Source: Dermatemys mawii (lineage: Eukaryota; Chordata; Testudines; Dermatemydidae). From it: a stretch of 64,000 bases of DNA. The notes beneath the pieces are model-generated. The model saw only the letters and a program-made list of their open reading frames with translations. It made no database searches and had not been told where the DNA came from. Below are positions 38,521 to 49,955 of the stretch, one piece after another (positions within the stretch are counted from its first letter, which is position 1; the number at the start of each line of letters is the position of its first letter). A program made the position numbers and the translations under genes. The DNA lies in contig ML677366.1 of assembly GCA_007922305.1 (NCBI GenBank), forward strand, positions 14,790,783 through 14,854,782, given 5' to 3'.

Positions 38521-41500
38521 TTTTACTTGCAGTCTAGTTTTCTGGTCTGAATGTTTGTATCTCACATAAATAACCAAGATGAATCATAAGAGGTTAGAGA
38601 TAAGATGCTAGCTAGCATGTAAATACACCAAACCTAGTCCAGGCCCCAAGCTCCTCCCAACACTAATTCCTGGTACAGAAAAAGTCAAAGATAATCTTAC
38701 AAGTTTATGAAACCAGAGTTAAAGACACTTACCGCTTCCTCTCCCCTTGGCCCCTGCTCCATCCTCCAAGACCTGGGGCCAAACCCTAGTCCCTTGGGGA
38801 AAGCTTGAATAAATAGGATTTGAGCTGTGGATAGCTGCCCTCTTCCTCCCATTGCTGGCCACAAAGCTCTCCTCCAATAATGGAGTCTCAGACTCTCTAG
38901 TCAAGCCCCTCCACCATAAATTTCCCCTCCTTGCAGGTACAGAGAGCTGCTGAAAGGAATAGGGACTGGAAAGTCCCACTATCCAACTTTGGTTTGAGGA
39001 GCAATGTGAAGACAAAACCAGAGCGGATTCGGACTGCTGTTCAGGCCTGGCATGGCAATGGTGAGGTGGGATTTTCCCCTGAGAAGTTGGCCCTTAAGGT
39101 GGACAGACCCAAATTACATTTGTAAATCTGGGGGAATGTGACTGGCTCAGACAAGTGGTTTTGGAATCCTGAGTCTGAACTCCTTCTCTCAAACTTTGGG
39201 GAGTTATTTAAACTCTATATCTGAGCCCAGACTTGAACTTTCAGTTAGGACTTCTTTCTGTAGAAGGATCTGAAACCTCCCAACTCCTCATACCAAACAT
39301 CCCAAAATTTGGGGAAAATTCAAAATCCAGATCCCAACTCGGATTCAGATTTTGGCCCAACTCTAGTTCTACCATTCTCCTTACAAATAGGAATATTTGT
39401 TTACCAGATGACACAATTACTTTTCTCCCAGAAATGTGCTCAAGAGTTCACAACAGTTAATGGAATTTAATGGTGGAGTTACACTGCTTTGCACAAGGTT
39501 TGGCTGTTTCGTAAGGTTAAACCTTCTTTGGGCTAGTAGTCCAGCTGAAAGTGTCTGGGCAATTAATGGAAGGGAATGCCATAAACAGTGGTGGTCTTAT
39601 TACATAGATAATTACACCTAATTACAGCAGCAGAAGTGACTCATACCCAATGATAAATCTGTATTAATGTTGATTTTCAAACCCTAACACTAATTAAGTG
39701 CAACATTTTTACTGTCTTAAACACAGCATGCCCAGACATTTTTTAAGTCTTTAATTATAATATGACTTTCATTAATTTTGGGACCAATCCCCTCTGTTCT
39801 GTGGCTCAAATGCAGTGAGACCAGTGCAATTCCACCGCAAGCAGGAAGAATTTATGGAGTCCAAGTTGGGTTTATATATCGCTGCATGCCATGTAGTCCA
39901 ATTCCAAAAGACTTCCTATGCACTCTCATACAGGAAATGTCTGGGTACTGGCAGGCTGGGGGAAGGAATAGAAACAGGAATGCTGTATTCTCCAATCGCT
40001 GCCTCTGGCAGAGCACGAGGAACTACTGCAGCCCCAAAAGCACTGGAATGGATCTCCATGCTGCTCCATGGTGTGGACTCCCCCTTCCTGCATGGAACCC
40101 CAGCACAGCACCTTCTTTGCAAAGGATTTATTGACACAGTGCTAACTCTGCTACCATCCTACCTACCCCAGGGTCTCATTAATGCAACTAATTCCACCAG
40201 TGCTACCACTGGTTTTTGTGCTATAACTCCCTACAATAGACAAGTTCTTGGGCTATATTCTGTTGTCCAGGATCTGGGCTATTTACCTTTAGAGGTTTTC
40301 TTTTCTTTTTTGGAATAATTAGCTATATCAATGAGAACAATTTTTCATGGAGGAAAAAAAGCAAAAATGAAGTTTTTAATTCCAAATGGATCCGGGGAGA
40401 TCACCTATCCATGAAAAAAAAATGTTGTAGACTGTCTTTATTTTAATTTCAGTTCACTTAATTTTTAAATAGGGAACTGAAGATGGATAACACTTTATGG
40501 AATATTTTGGCAAAAAACACCAATTATTGTATTTATTGGCAACATCGTTTTTCACTGAAGTGGAAAAGAAAAAAATCAAAGTTATTAAAAGGTGTCAAAT
40601 TCCAACTTTCTCCCAGGAGTTACTCAGTTTTAAAGTAATTTTTCAAAAGAGATTTTACACTTATAAGGTTAACTAGAAACGGACTCAGATAATCCTTGGT
40701 TTGATACCCTGCCACAGCACATCACACCTCTCAGTGTTAATTTTTCTTAACATCCTTCCCTTATCAAACTAGTAAAAGAACAATTTTAGCAGTGTTTTGC
40801 AGCCTGACACCCTGATCTTGTATGCCTGGGATGTAGCAGCATTCAGCAGTCCCAGAACTGGCATAACCAATCCCAGGAGGATCAGCCAATGTAGGGAGCT
40901 CCTCACGCAACACAGAGCCTTATTAATGCTTCATACATTCCCTTATGCTTGTTTTAGGGAGTGTGGCTGAAAAGAAGGGGGAGTATAGCCAGGACTCAAC
41001 TGAACCCCAGTGGTCCCTGGCTACTGTAATGACATTTTGGAGCCTTTGGCAGCTGGCACAGGCTACAGAGAAGCCTTGAGGTGGGTTTGGATTTTGAATA
41101 TTCTCTTCATTTGGGGCTGTTTGCATCTCAGACTGGGGAATACACTTATGATATACAATATGGAAAGCAGGCCAAGGAAACAAAAATAGTGCGAGTTCTT
41201 AGGGCACTGGTCTGTGCATGACTAGAAAGTGTGATTGTTTGAGAACCGTTCGGTGGCTGATGTGAATGGGTTTGGTGGTTTCACTGTGGACAGGAATCAG
41301 CTTCACAAAGCTCTCCTTCCCAGCTGAGACTCACTGAGGAGAACTGACTGGATGGGGCAGCTGAACTCCTCTCTTACACAGAGGGTTGTTCACCGTTTAC
41401 TCCAACAAACATATGGGATTAACACTGGGTCAGTATTATTCAGCTATATGTTTTCTACAGAGTGGGAAACACCACAACAAAGTTATTTTGTGTTCAGTGA

Positions 41501-42785
41501 ATGAAAGCATAATACAAAGCGGCCACCCACAAGCCCCGCCTCTTATTCAAAAATTACAACAACAAAATGCAATACAACCAGTGTACTTCTTTCTACCAAC
41601 CGCCTCCCAACGACGAGCACATATTAAAATACTATCCCTCGAATGCTGGATAATATCCTTGGCAAAGGCCCAGTGAAACAAATGCAGTAACTGCTTTGTA
41701 GTTGTGTAAATTGCTTTCTGGATCACAATGTTTCAAGCTGCTGCCTCTTAAAATGTGAGAAAATAGTTAATTTAATCCAATGAATATCCCCACCTAGAGT
41801 TTGTGGTTTTTGAAAACCACAAATTATTAATAGGTATCAGCCCGGTTCTTTGGCTAATTTTTTTTTCTACATAACAGTACATACAGGCTTCCTCAATGTA
41901 TAATGAATGAAATGATTGATTATACCCTTTGCTTAAGGTGAAGAAATTAATAAAAGCTCATTTTATACACTCAGGATGGCTACAGAAAGTCAAGAACTTT
42001 GCAGAGAGAAATACCCTCAGAAAAGATCTTTGCTAAAATGGTTATATACACTCATTATGAAACCATGCTTAAGAGGACTTCTGCACATTGGCTTAAAACT
42101 ATTCCTTTGCACAGCTTACAGCTAATGACAGGATATAAAGGACTAGAGAATATTTAATATTTACTAAACAAAGGTCTTAGTTTAATCATATATCCAGTCA
42201 TACTGTAAGAATTTGACAGGAACTGCCCACCATGCAAAGACATTTAGGAGCATCTATTGCTTTCACTTTGACTTGTATGTGCAGTAGATCACACAGCACT
42301 AATATCCCGGTAATGGCAAGGTAGTTTTTTCTCCCCTCTCTCTTTTTTCAAATGGAAATTCAATCCTAGAAAGACATAAGCTAGCAAAAAAGGTGCAGCT
42401 ACACACCCATATGGAGCCTAGAACAGCATTTTCTACATCTTTGATTTTTTTTCCCCCCTTAGACCTAGAATTATTTTGAGAAATTACTTCCAAATTCCAG
42501 TTGTTTAAGGAAACTCACTTTGGGAAGTCCTTTTTCAATCTCAAGTAGGCCTAAACTGGTGTTTAAAATTCCAGCGAGACAGTAAAAGGGTATTTTGCAA
42601 ACTCATCTGACTCCAAATGGACATTACATGATCTGCATTTTTATATTATTGGAGGTGGGAGAATAGGCCAAAAAGCGTTGGGTGTTCCTGAAACACACAT
42701 ATTATGTACTTTGTTTGGAAACCAAAGGAAAGTAGGACTGGACAATCATTATTTATAATCAATATTATGGTATTTACATGATGAT
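38521..42785. other. Intergenic, no gene seen
   Basis: Over 4 kb without a recognised element. The longest frame, 39815-40318 (+, 167 codons), overlaps other-frame ORFs, has no domain, and lacks clear splice sites. Confidence 0.45.
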
Positions 42786-43050
42786 AGCTTTGAGAGGCCC
42801 CATCAGGGGTTGGGCCACATTGTTCTGTGCACTGTATAAACATATAAGAGACAGTCAGCTTTTAAACAAAAGCTCTAAACAAACAAGACAAAGCGCTAGA
42901 GAAAGAAATTATTATTGCTATTTTAGATATAAGAAATTAAGGCACAGAGAGGCTAGGTGATGTGCCCAAGGTCACTCAGAAAGTCCGTGGCAGAACAGGG
43001 AATTAAGGCCAAATCTCCGAGTCCCAGTTCAGTGCCTTAACAATGAGGTC
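42786..43050 (-). mobile_element. MIR/CORE-like SINE, antisense, nearly complete
   Basis: The + strand shows, in order, GAGGCCCCATCAGGGGTTGG, a CTGTATAAACATATAAGAG motif, AAGGCACAGAGAGGCTAGGT, CCCAAGGTCACTCAGAAAG, and TCCGAGTCCCAGTTCAGTGC. This is the reverse complement of a MIR-like CORE SINE: tRNA-derived head at the right, tail at the left. Confidence 0.75.
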
Positions 43051-44573
43051 ATATTCTCTGAATCATCTCCAACTCCTGGTCCACTAAAGTTTGAATTTTA
43101 ATTCATATATTTCTCCCATTCTCTTGCTCCATTTGTATTACTGTATTTTTCTGTGAGTATTCAAGTGATCAGATTTTACTGGCACAAACATCTGGAGCAA
43201 ATGAATTTCAAAGTCATGTAAACAAACATTTACAGATATCTTATTAGACAAGTGAAGAAGGTAACATATAATTCTCACCATTAAACTCCACATCAGCTCT
43301 CCTCTTGACAGTGTGTATCTGTTTTGTTCTTAAAGCTACTGAAGGTATCTTCCACAGGTTGAATAACTCAACACTTATTACCCAATCATAGAACCCTGCT
43401 GCATTTTCATTCTAACGAAGAAGTCAGTGAGATATGACCAACTCTCTGTCTCCTATCAACCACCAGATTCGCCACATTTCTCCACAGCAGGCGGAGGATA
43501 TTTTCTCTTGATCAGGAGCTACAGGAACAAAGGGTTGGAAGGTTCAATTTCTCTGTAAGTGGTTAGTTGTAGCTCTCTCTGCAAAAGGGCATGAGCTCTT
43601 CCTGGTTTAATTAACGGAGAAGATGGATGGGGGAGTGGAGCTACTTGTACCGTTCAGCAATACCCTGCATTTTCTCAGTCTGACAACCAGCACTGACTAT
43701 ATTATTTGTAGGAGGTTGTTTCTTGGTAGTACTAATCCAGATACACAAGTCACAACAGCAGGAGCAGCCCTGCATTAACAATGCCTCCTATTCCAGATGT
43801 ACTTACTGTTGCAAAGTGAGAACGTGTGGTTATTAACTTCCTCTTTTATGACCTTAGCTTTTCCTTGTATCTGAAACACCAGCTGAGCGCTGTTCAAAAT
43901 TGTTCCAAAGCCCACTGAAGCCAATGGGAATTTTTCAATTGGCTTCAATGGGCTTTGAATCAGGCCCCTTAAATGCCTAACTGGCAATAGGATGAAGGTT
44001 TGAGATTACACCAAAGTAGGATATCACACACACACACACTGTTAGGAGAAATAAAATGAAACAAGAAGTTTATGGAGTCAGCTTTCAAATAAATGCTATG
44101 TAGTCTTTCCCCCAGGTGCTGAACATCGTTAGACAAATACCACTTAGGTATTGAGCTTGGTGCAACCAGCTTGTAGAGTTTTTGAGGAGTGACTATTCTG
44201 CTCCATGGCAGGTTAACTAAAAGAAATTCCTAGCTTCAAAGTTGGTGTAAAGCAATGTATATTTTAAACAGTGAGTCTACAAATACTCCACACAACCTAG
44301 AAAAGACTCCCTTTTCTCAGAATCAAATTCCTAATCTAGATAAGATTGAAGTAGAAGTCTTTTACATAGAACCCTCTAGAACAGTAAAGAACATTGGCCA
44401 TAATTTTATATAATCCTAAAATTGTTCCTTATGCTCTAATTCATGTTGAATCAGAACTAAATGAACAAACCCAAATAAAAGGAGAATTCAATAAACTAAG
44501 TGCCTATTCCAGGTGACTTCATATGTTGGAGAGACAGTTCTGGGTTTGTGGGTTACTGGAAGAGTGGCTGGAT
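43051..44573. other. Intergenic with a small hairpin, no gene seen
   Basis: Contains the hairpin at 43906-43957 and a short (CA)n run near 44029. Nothing else recognised. Confidence 0.5.
43906..43957. repeat. 20-bp inverted repeat (19/20 match), 12-base loop
   Basis: CAAAGCCCACTGAAGCCAAT (43906-43925) pairs with 43938-43957 with a single mismatch. It sits next to GAATCAGGCCCC, a motif shared with the palindromic miniature repeats, so it is probably the core of such an element. Confidence 0.8.
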
Positions 44574-44918
44574 CTATACATGAGATTTTTTTTTATGTTT
44601 TTCCAGCACTAGGATGTCTCTCACTTCCACAGAGTTGATTTCAGGGAAAGCCATATGGTTTAGATCCTTAAAATCCCCCTTTACAAAATGGAAATGACCT
44701 GAAATTTTTTTGAACTGTTTTCCAGGGAGTTTTTCCATGTGCAAAATCTGCTCTTTCCATCTCTGACCTACCCACTTTCCAGTGAAAATCTGCTCTGTCT
44801 CTGACCTACCCATTCTCAGTATCAAACTGCTGTCAAATGGGAGGCAGCATTTTCTGTAAATAGCAGTCTTGTTCATAAACACTGAAACTGCCACAACATC
44901 CAATTGAAGTGCAGCAAA
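44574..44918 (-). other. Unsupported open frame of ~115 codons
   Basis: On the minus strand the frame is open from just after a TAA at 44919-44921 to a stop at 44574-44576. It shows no recognised domain and no upstream ATG close to its start. A splice-like GCAG and CAG|GT exist inside (about 44887 and 44702) but are weak. Part of it (about 44755-44822) is a local duplication of a ~39-bp unit containing GGGTAGGTCAGAGA. I keep it only as a possible exon relic, because its composition looks more protein-like than neighbouring frames. Confidence 0.15.
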
Positions 44919-45595
44919 TTAAGCATGAAGCAGCAGCTTTCAGGATCAGCTTTAAGGGAACAGCACTCAGAGGCTCCTTGGGGGAAAAGTTTAAAGATAG
45001 AACTGTTGCCTGCATTTTAAAAACGTTTACTAAAGTTTTCATTCACAATTACTCAAACATTAAATATACATGATCTTAGCTCAAATATTAAAATAAATTA
45101 TGGGAGTAAAAGAGTGTTTTGTTCAAGGACTATATTCCAAACCCTACCAACACAGTTTATTCATTGTAATCATTGTAGCCCACCTATTCTCAGTGTCTTT
45201 CAGGCTGCATTGGTGTCAGAAGTTTTTTTTACTAACTAGACCGTGGAACTGGTAAGCAGAAAGCCTTCCCACCCTTCCCTTCTCCTAACCATCTGACAAG
45301 CTACAGTTTTAGAGTGGCCACACCCAGCTTGTTGTTATTGAAATTTTAAAGGTGGGTACTTTCTATACTTTCCTTAGCCTTTCACCCTTATTTATAATAC
45401 AGTGTATTAGAGTGATATCTATGTACTGGCAACAACATCACACGAAGGAGCTTTCTGTAAATAAACATCACTATCTTGAGTTGCCATGTTTTCTGGACTT
45501 CCTGTGTGACAATGGCAAAGTCAGTTGCACCCAAACTTTAAAAAAAGTGGCCCCTAACTTTGTTAATTAATGGCCATTTTTGAAGATGTGGGTTT
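44919..45595. other. Intergenic, no gene seen
   Basis: No recognised structure. The minus-strand frame at 44833-45042 overlaps the questionable frame to its left and has no support. Confidence 0.5.
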
Positions 45596-45730
45596 TAATC
45601 TCTTGGTACCTCCATTCTTCATCTGTAAAGTGGGGATAATAATACTTAACCCGCTCATAGGAGTATTATGATGGCTAAATCATTAGTGTTTGTAAAGCAC
45701 GTTAAGATCCTCTGCTGGAATGTATCATAA
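45596..45730 (+). mobile_element. MIR-like SINE, 3' half
   Basis: TTCATCTGTAAAGTGGGGAT, then AATAATACTTAACCCGCTCA, and a GTTTGTAAAGCACGTTAAGA motif match, in order, the middle and 3' part of MIR-like SINEs in sense orientation. Confidence 0.75.
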
Positions 45731-46305
45731 CAAAGCAAAAATTATTACAGCTTGGCATCTTTGGCAAGTGGAGGAGCAAAGTGAATATTTTATCATGTTC
45801 CTCTATTTTTACAACTGAAGAAATATGAATATTGCACAAACAGGGGCCAAACGTTGAAAGAGCTACAAAAAATGTACCCACGTATGCACCAATTTGGGCA
45901 AAAACATGATGTACGTGGGGAGTGCTGATAGGAACAAAACACAGAGAGTGTCACGGGTAGTGGTAATGGAAGCAAGTGCTTTGTTAATAATGGCCCGGAA
46001 ATGACACTGAACTCCTATGGAAAAGTCTGAGAGAATTTATTAGGAGATTACATTCTCTTGCATTTTTGAACCACCCGGAAGAATTAAGTAAACAATGAAA
46101 ATTATACCCTTTCTATATAAAGGGCTAGAAGAGACTACAGAAAGGATACCTTGTATTACATTGCAAAGTAATGTTTTTAGAGTAATTTCTATAGAACCCT
46201 ATTCAATATCTAGTTAACCCTGTTGGTTTTATCCCTATTAAAGTCCACAGGACTTGTCCATAAGAAAAGGATCATCAGGACTCCTCAGCACAGTTAGATT
46301 GAGTT
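45731..46305. other. Intergenic, no gene seen
   Basis: AT-rich; nothing recognised before the cluster of miniature elements. Confidence 0.5.
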
Positions 46306-46541
46306 CTGGTCTACACTAAAAAACTTATGTCAGTATAACTATAGTTTTTCCACACCCCTGAACAATGGAGTTATACTGATCTAAGTCCCAGTGTAGACAA
46401 CACTGTCAACGAGGCGGCTTCTCCTGTCAACATAACTACTGCCTCTTGGGGAGTGAAGTACCTATGCTGAGGGTAGAAGTTCTCCCACTGGCATAGATAG
46501 TGTCACTAAGCTGTGCAGCAGTGCTGTTGCACCACTGTAAA
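46306..46541. mobile_element. TCTACACT-type MITE, first of three neighbours
   Basis: Begins with a GGTCTACACTAAAA motif and contains the inverted modules ACTTATGTCAGTATAACTA, GTGTAGACAACACTGTC and TTCTCCCACTGGCATAGATA. The right terminus appears lost where the next element begins. Confidence 0.7.
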
Positions 46542-46805
46542 GCTACATCTACACTACAAATAACTTAGGAGTATGGATTAGTCACATTCCTGAGCAACGT
46601 AAGTTATACCTGAGTGACCAGTTATGCCAATGTAAGCACTGGTGTGGCCAGCATTATGTCAGCGGGAGAGCTTCTTTCACTGACATAATTACCACCTCTT
46701 GTGGAGGCAGGAGTTATTAAGCCTACGCAAGAACTCTCTCCCCCATCGGCTTAAAGCGTCTTCACCAGATATTCTAAGTAACGGTACAAATACACCATTG
46801 TAGCT

Positions 46806-47964
46806 CATAGGCGTATGCAGCACATTTCATTAGGGTGTGCATCCAGGGAGCCTCGCCCTAGTCCCACTCCCCACCCTGCCCTCATCCACTTCCTCCTACT
46901 TCCCACCCCCTGACTGCCCCCCCTCAGAATTCCCAACCCCCTCATCCTGCTCCTTGTCCCCTGACTACTCCCTCCTGGGACCTTTGACCCTAACTGCCCC
47001 CAGGACTCCACCCCCTATCTAAGCCTCCTTGCTCCTTGTCCCTTGAGTACCCCATCCTGAGAGCCCCCCCACTCTAACTTCCCCCTAGGATCCTACCCCC
47101 TACCTGTTCCCTGACTGCCCCGACCCTTATCCACACCCCCACCTCCAGACAGAGCCCTGGGACTCCCAGCCTATCCAACTGCTCCCTACCCCCTGACAGG
47201 ACCCCCAGAACTCCTGACCCATCAACCCTCCCTGCTTCCTGTCTGTCGTGACCCCTCTCCACACCCCCGCCCCATCCAACCCCCCTGCTCCCTGTCCCTT
47301 GACTGCCCCAACCGCTCTCCACACCCCTGCCCTGACAGGCCCCCCCGCAGAACTCCCAATTCATCCAACCCTGCCCCCCCATTCCTTGTCCCCTGACCCC
47401 TCCACCCTAACTGCCCCCCCAGGACCCTCCTTGCCCCCTGTCTCCGGACTCCTATCCACTCCCCCCCGACAGATCCCGGGACTCCCATGTCCCATCCAAC
47501 CTTCCCATCCCAGCTCCCCGACTGCCCCCTCCAGAGACCCGCACCCCTAACCATTCCTCTGGGAACCCACCCCCATCCAACCCACTCTGCTCCCTGTCCC
47601 CTGACTGCTCCCACCCCTTATCCAACCCTCCGGCCCCAGACCCCTTACCATGAGGCTCCGTGCAGCATGTTTTGCTCCGTGTGGAGCCAGACACACTGAC
47701 CTGCGGGAGCAGGCAGCCCCGCCCCACAGAATGTTGTGCACGCAGCGGTGTGGCTCCGGGGAAGCATGCAACCCCACCCCCCAGCGCGCTGCACGCACGG
47801 CAGCGTGGCTCCAGGGGTAGGGGGGGGATGGAGGTGGAGGGGCCGGCTGCTTGCTGCGCTTGGATGGGCACTCTGGCCCGCAGCTTGCTGCACTGGGAAA
47901 ATGGGGCCATTTGCCTACTCTTGCATTAGGGTGTGCCTGGGCACACCTCATGCGCTCGCCTATG
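46806..47964. mobile_element. hAT-like non-autonomous element with C-rich minisatellite
   Basis: The ends are inverted (CATAGGCG at 46806, CGCCTATG ending 47964). Eight-base flanks match at 7 of 8 positions: TTGTAGCT at 46798-46805 and CTGTAGCT at 47965-47972, consistent with a hAT duplication. CATTAGGGTGTGC occurs near both termini. The middle is a degenerate C-rich minisatellite. There is no transposase; the several long minus-strand frames arise because the G-rich strand has few stop codons. Confidence 0.8.
46850..47640. repeat. Degenerate C-rich minisatellite
   Basis: Almost G-free on the + strand, with recurring phrases CTGACTGCCCC, ATCCAACCC, TGCTCCCTGTCCC and CTCCACACCCC in irregular order. 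It lies wholly inside the hAT-like element and probably moved with it. The minus strand has many GGGG runs that could fold as G-quadruplexes. Confidence 0.9.
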
Positions 47965-47998
47965 CTGTAGCTGCTGTAGTGTAGACATAGCCTGAGGC

Positions 47999-48268
47999 AT
48001 GGTCTACACTACCAGCTGGATTGACAGGCAGCGATCGATCCAGCTGGGGTCAATTTATTGTGTCTAGTACAGACGCAATAAATTGACAGCCCATCACTCT
48101 AACATCAACTCCAGTCCCTCATCTCAACAAGAAGTGGAAGGGGAATCAATGGGAAAGGGTCTCTCATCGACACACTGCAGTGAAGACACCACGGTAAGTA
48201 GATCTAAGTACATAGATTTCAGCTACGTTACTCATGTAATAATCCCCCATAGTGTAGACCAGCCCTTA
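47999..48268. mobile_element. TCTACACT-type MITE, third, distinct subfamily
   Basis: Starts ATGGTCTACACTACCAGCTG and ends TAGTGTAGACCAGCCCTTA. The interior has GCGATCGATCCAGCTGGGG, a TTTATTGTGTCTAGTACAGAC hairpin, and ACCACGGTAAGTAGATCTAA. It differs from the first two copies except at the termini. Only a few bases separate it from the second copy. Confidence 0.75.
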
Positions 48269-48468
48269 GGGCAGACAAGCCCCAACAGGATTAAACAACA
48301 TTCCAGCACAGATACTTGCACATGACACCAAATATGCTTGGAAATTGTGTGACTGCATTGTTTGAAAATTGGAACCTAGATCTCAGAGATTCTAAGAAAA
48401 CAGTACATGCAATAAGTAGTACACTGAAAAATGTGTGGCTAATAAAGCAGAGGTGTGTATCTAAGTCT

Positions 48469-49302
48469 CTATTGTGATTTGATTTTCTCAAAGGAGACCT
48501 GATTTATTTTTTTCCCCATGGAAAGATACATGTTTTCTATATATACCATACACACCACAAGAAAGAGACCTTTTAAAATATGTTCATTTGGAAAACCACA
48601 TGAATATAATTTCAGGTGGCACTTCACCAAAAAGTGAGACATAGACCATTGCATCATTTCAAAATCAGGCACCAAGACTGTAGATGTCTGTGGTTTAATG
48701 AAACCTGTTTTGGCATCCACAAATGTCTCCTTCAACAGACAGCTGAATTAATTGTTGGTGAGTCCAGCATATAGCTGCAGTTGAGACATGAACGGGGGTT
48801 CTCCTAGGCCAAAGGCAGTAGTACCACCAGGTAAACAAAAAGGAAAGCTCTTTCTGGTCCAAATAGTGGGGGCAACACTAGACATCACAACAGAAGTTGA
48901 ACTTTGCATTTCTTGCAGACTTGTCTGTATATTCCAAAATGGGCTACTATGTTTCTCAGTATCCTTTGACTGACATACAGCATTGTCATGTGACAGGACC
49001 TGGGGGCAGTCCACATAAATGAGGGAGATGTCATCCATGCACCATCAACCGCACATCCACATTACTGTATCAGTTACCAGACTAACTGTACCTCTGACTA
49101 CTTCTGGATTTTTTGAAGCGCACCCCTTTCCCAGGTCTCTAGCCTTGATCTCTCTCAGGGAGGGAGACACAATTCTACTCTCAGCAGAAACTGTCACTTT
49201 TTGACTTCTGATAGTTCTTTGATCTGTTAGCTCACAAAACAGCTGTGCAACTTCTGGCTGGAGTTTATGGGCCACTATCTTATAATTGCCTCCAAGTGTT
49301 TG
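48469..49302 (-). pseudogene. Broken minus-strand coding sequence, family not recognised
   Basis: A single reading frame of 278 codons has only two internal stops: TGA at 49045-49047 and TAA at 48748-48750. It ends in TAG at 48469-48471. Random AT-rich DNA would average about ten or more stops in that length. The translation is rich in hydrophobic and aromatic residues without low complexity, e.g. KLQPEVAQLFCELTDQ, WNIQTSLQEMQS, FPFCLPGGTTAFGLGEPPF, LYSCGFPNEHILKGLFLVV. I recognise no domain. No good splice acceptor precedes it (the sequence before 49302 lacks a pyrimidine tract). It could be the large last exon of a decayed gene that includes 49849-49955, a fossil retrocopy, or, less likely, two or three real exons separated by very short introns. 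Confidence 0.5.
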
Positions 49303-49848
49303 CTCCGAGGTTACTTATTTAGATCCACTGTGTTGCTTTCCTATTTGTTTTTCCAACAGTCCACTATTACACTAAATCAATATGTTCATATAAGAACATC
49401 TAATAAACCTATATAATTAAACAGTAACAATCTGACCAGGTCACATGCAGTATTAATTTAATTATTATAGCAGTATTCTTAGAGTATTATTACATAGCAG
49501 CATCACATCTGCCAGTCACAGTGCTGCTCTAATTAAATGTGTCAGGTAACAGCTACAGAGCTCAAACAACACACATTTACTTGCTCATGCAAGGCCCCGT
49601 TTGTGTCCAAAATGTCAAAAGAACATACTTCCATTTTTAAAGGCACAGCGTTGGAAATGAAGATATTGAAATGCTTTAGTCAGATGCATCATATTTGAGT
49701 AGGCTAAAGCTACATTTCTGCTCACTTGTACGTCAAAAGATGTCATCGTATTTCTTGAGACAGATTAAATGGTAAAAATTTAGTCATCTAAATCACATGG
49801 GAAAAAAACAGGTATGCAGAGACATTGGAATAAAAAACACAAACCTAC

Positions 49849-49955
49849 CTGCATTCTAATCCCAAAGCAGACGGCTTTATCCATTAAATTGTTCAAAACC
49901 ATTCTTTGGTTGAGGGTTATGGGATTTTGTGGTGTTTCAGTAGCTGTTGATATAA
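49849..49955 (-). CDS. Candidate 107-bp coding exon, gene not recognised
   Basis: On the minus strand a strong acceptor (TTTCTTTGTTTCTATTGCAG) ends at 49956 and a consensus donor CAG|GTAGGT starts at 49848. The 107 bases between are open in one frame: two bases completing a codon, then 35 codons, ending in phase 0. Residues include TPQNPITLNQRMVLNNLMDK and AVCFGIRMQ. The next open segment downstream (48469-49302) can continue in phase 0. It may be one exon of a gene that has decayed elsewhere. No family recognised; chance remains possible. Confidence 0.35.

Larger units (their letters stand above)
46543..47992. mobile_element. TCTACACT-type MITE, second, interrupted by a hAT-like element
   Basis: Left end GCTACATCTACACTACAAAT; right end GTAGTGTAGACATAGCC, found only after the 1159-bp insert at 46806-47964. 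Without the insert it is about 290 bp, the usual size here. Its interior keeps GCAACGTAAGTTATACC and GGGAGAGCTTCTTTCACTGA modules related to the first copy. Confidence 0.75.

Noticed and set aside
39815..40318. 167-codon plus-strand frame, the longest outside GC-rich DNA
   Set aside because: No domain, no supported splice sites, and two other frames are open over the same stretch.
47074..47951. Several minus-strand frames of 65-152 codons
   Set aside because: They fall in the C-rich minisatellite of the hAT-like element; Gly/Arg/Trp-rich shadows of a stop-poor strand.
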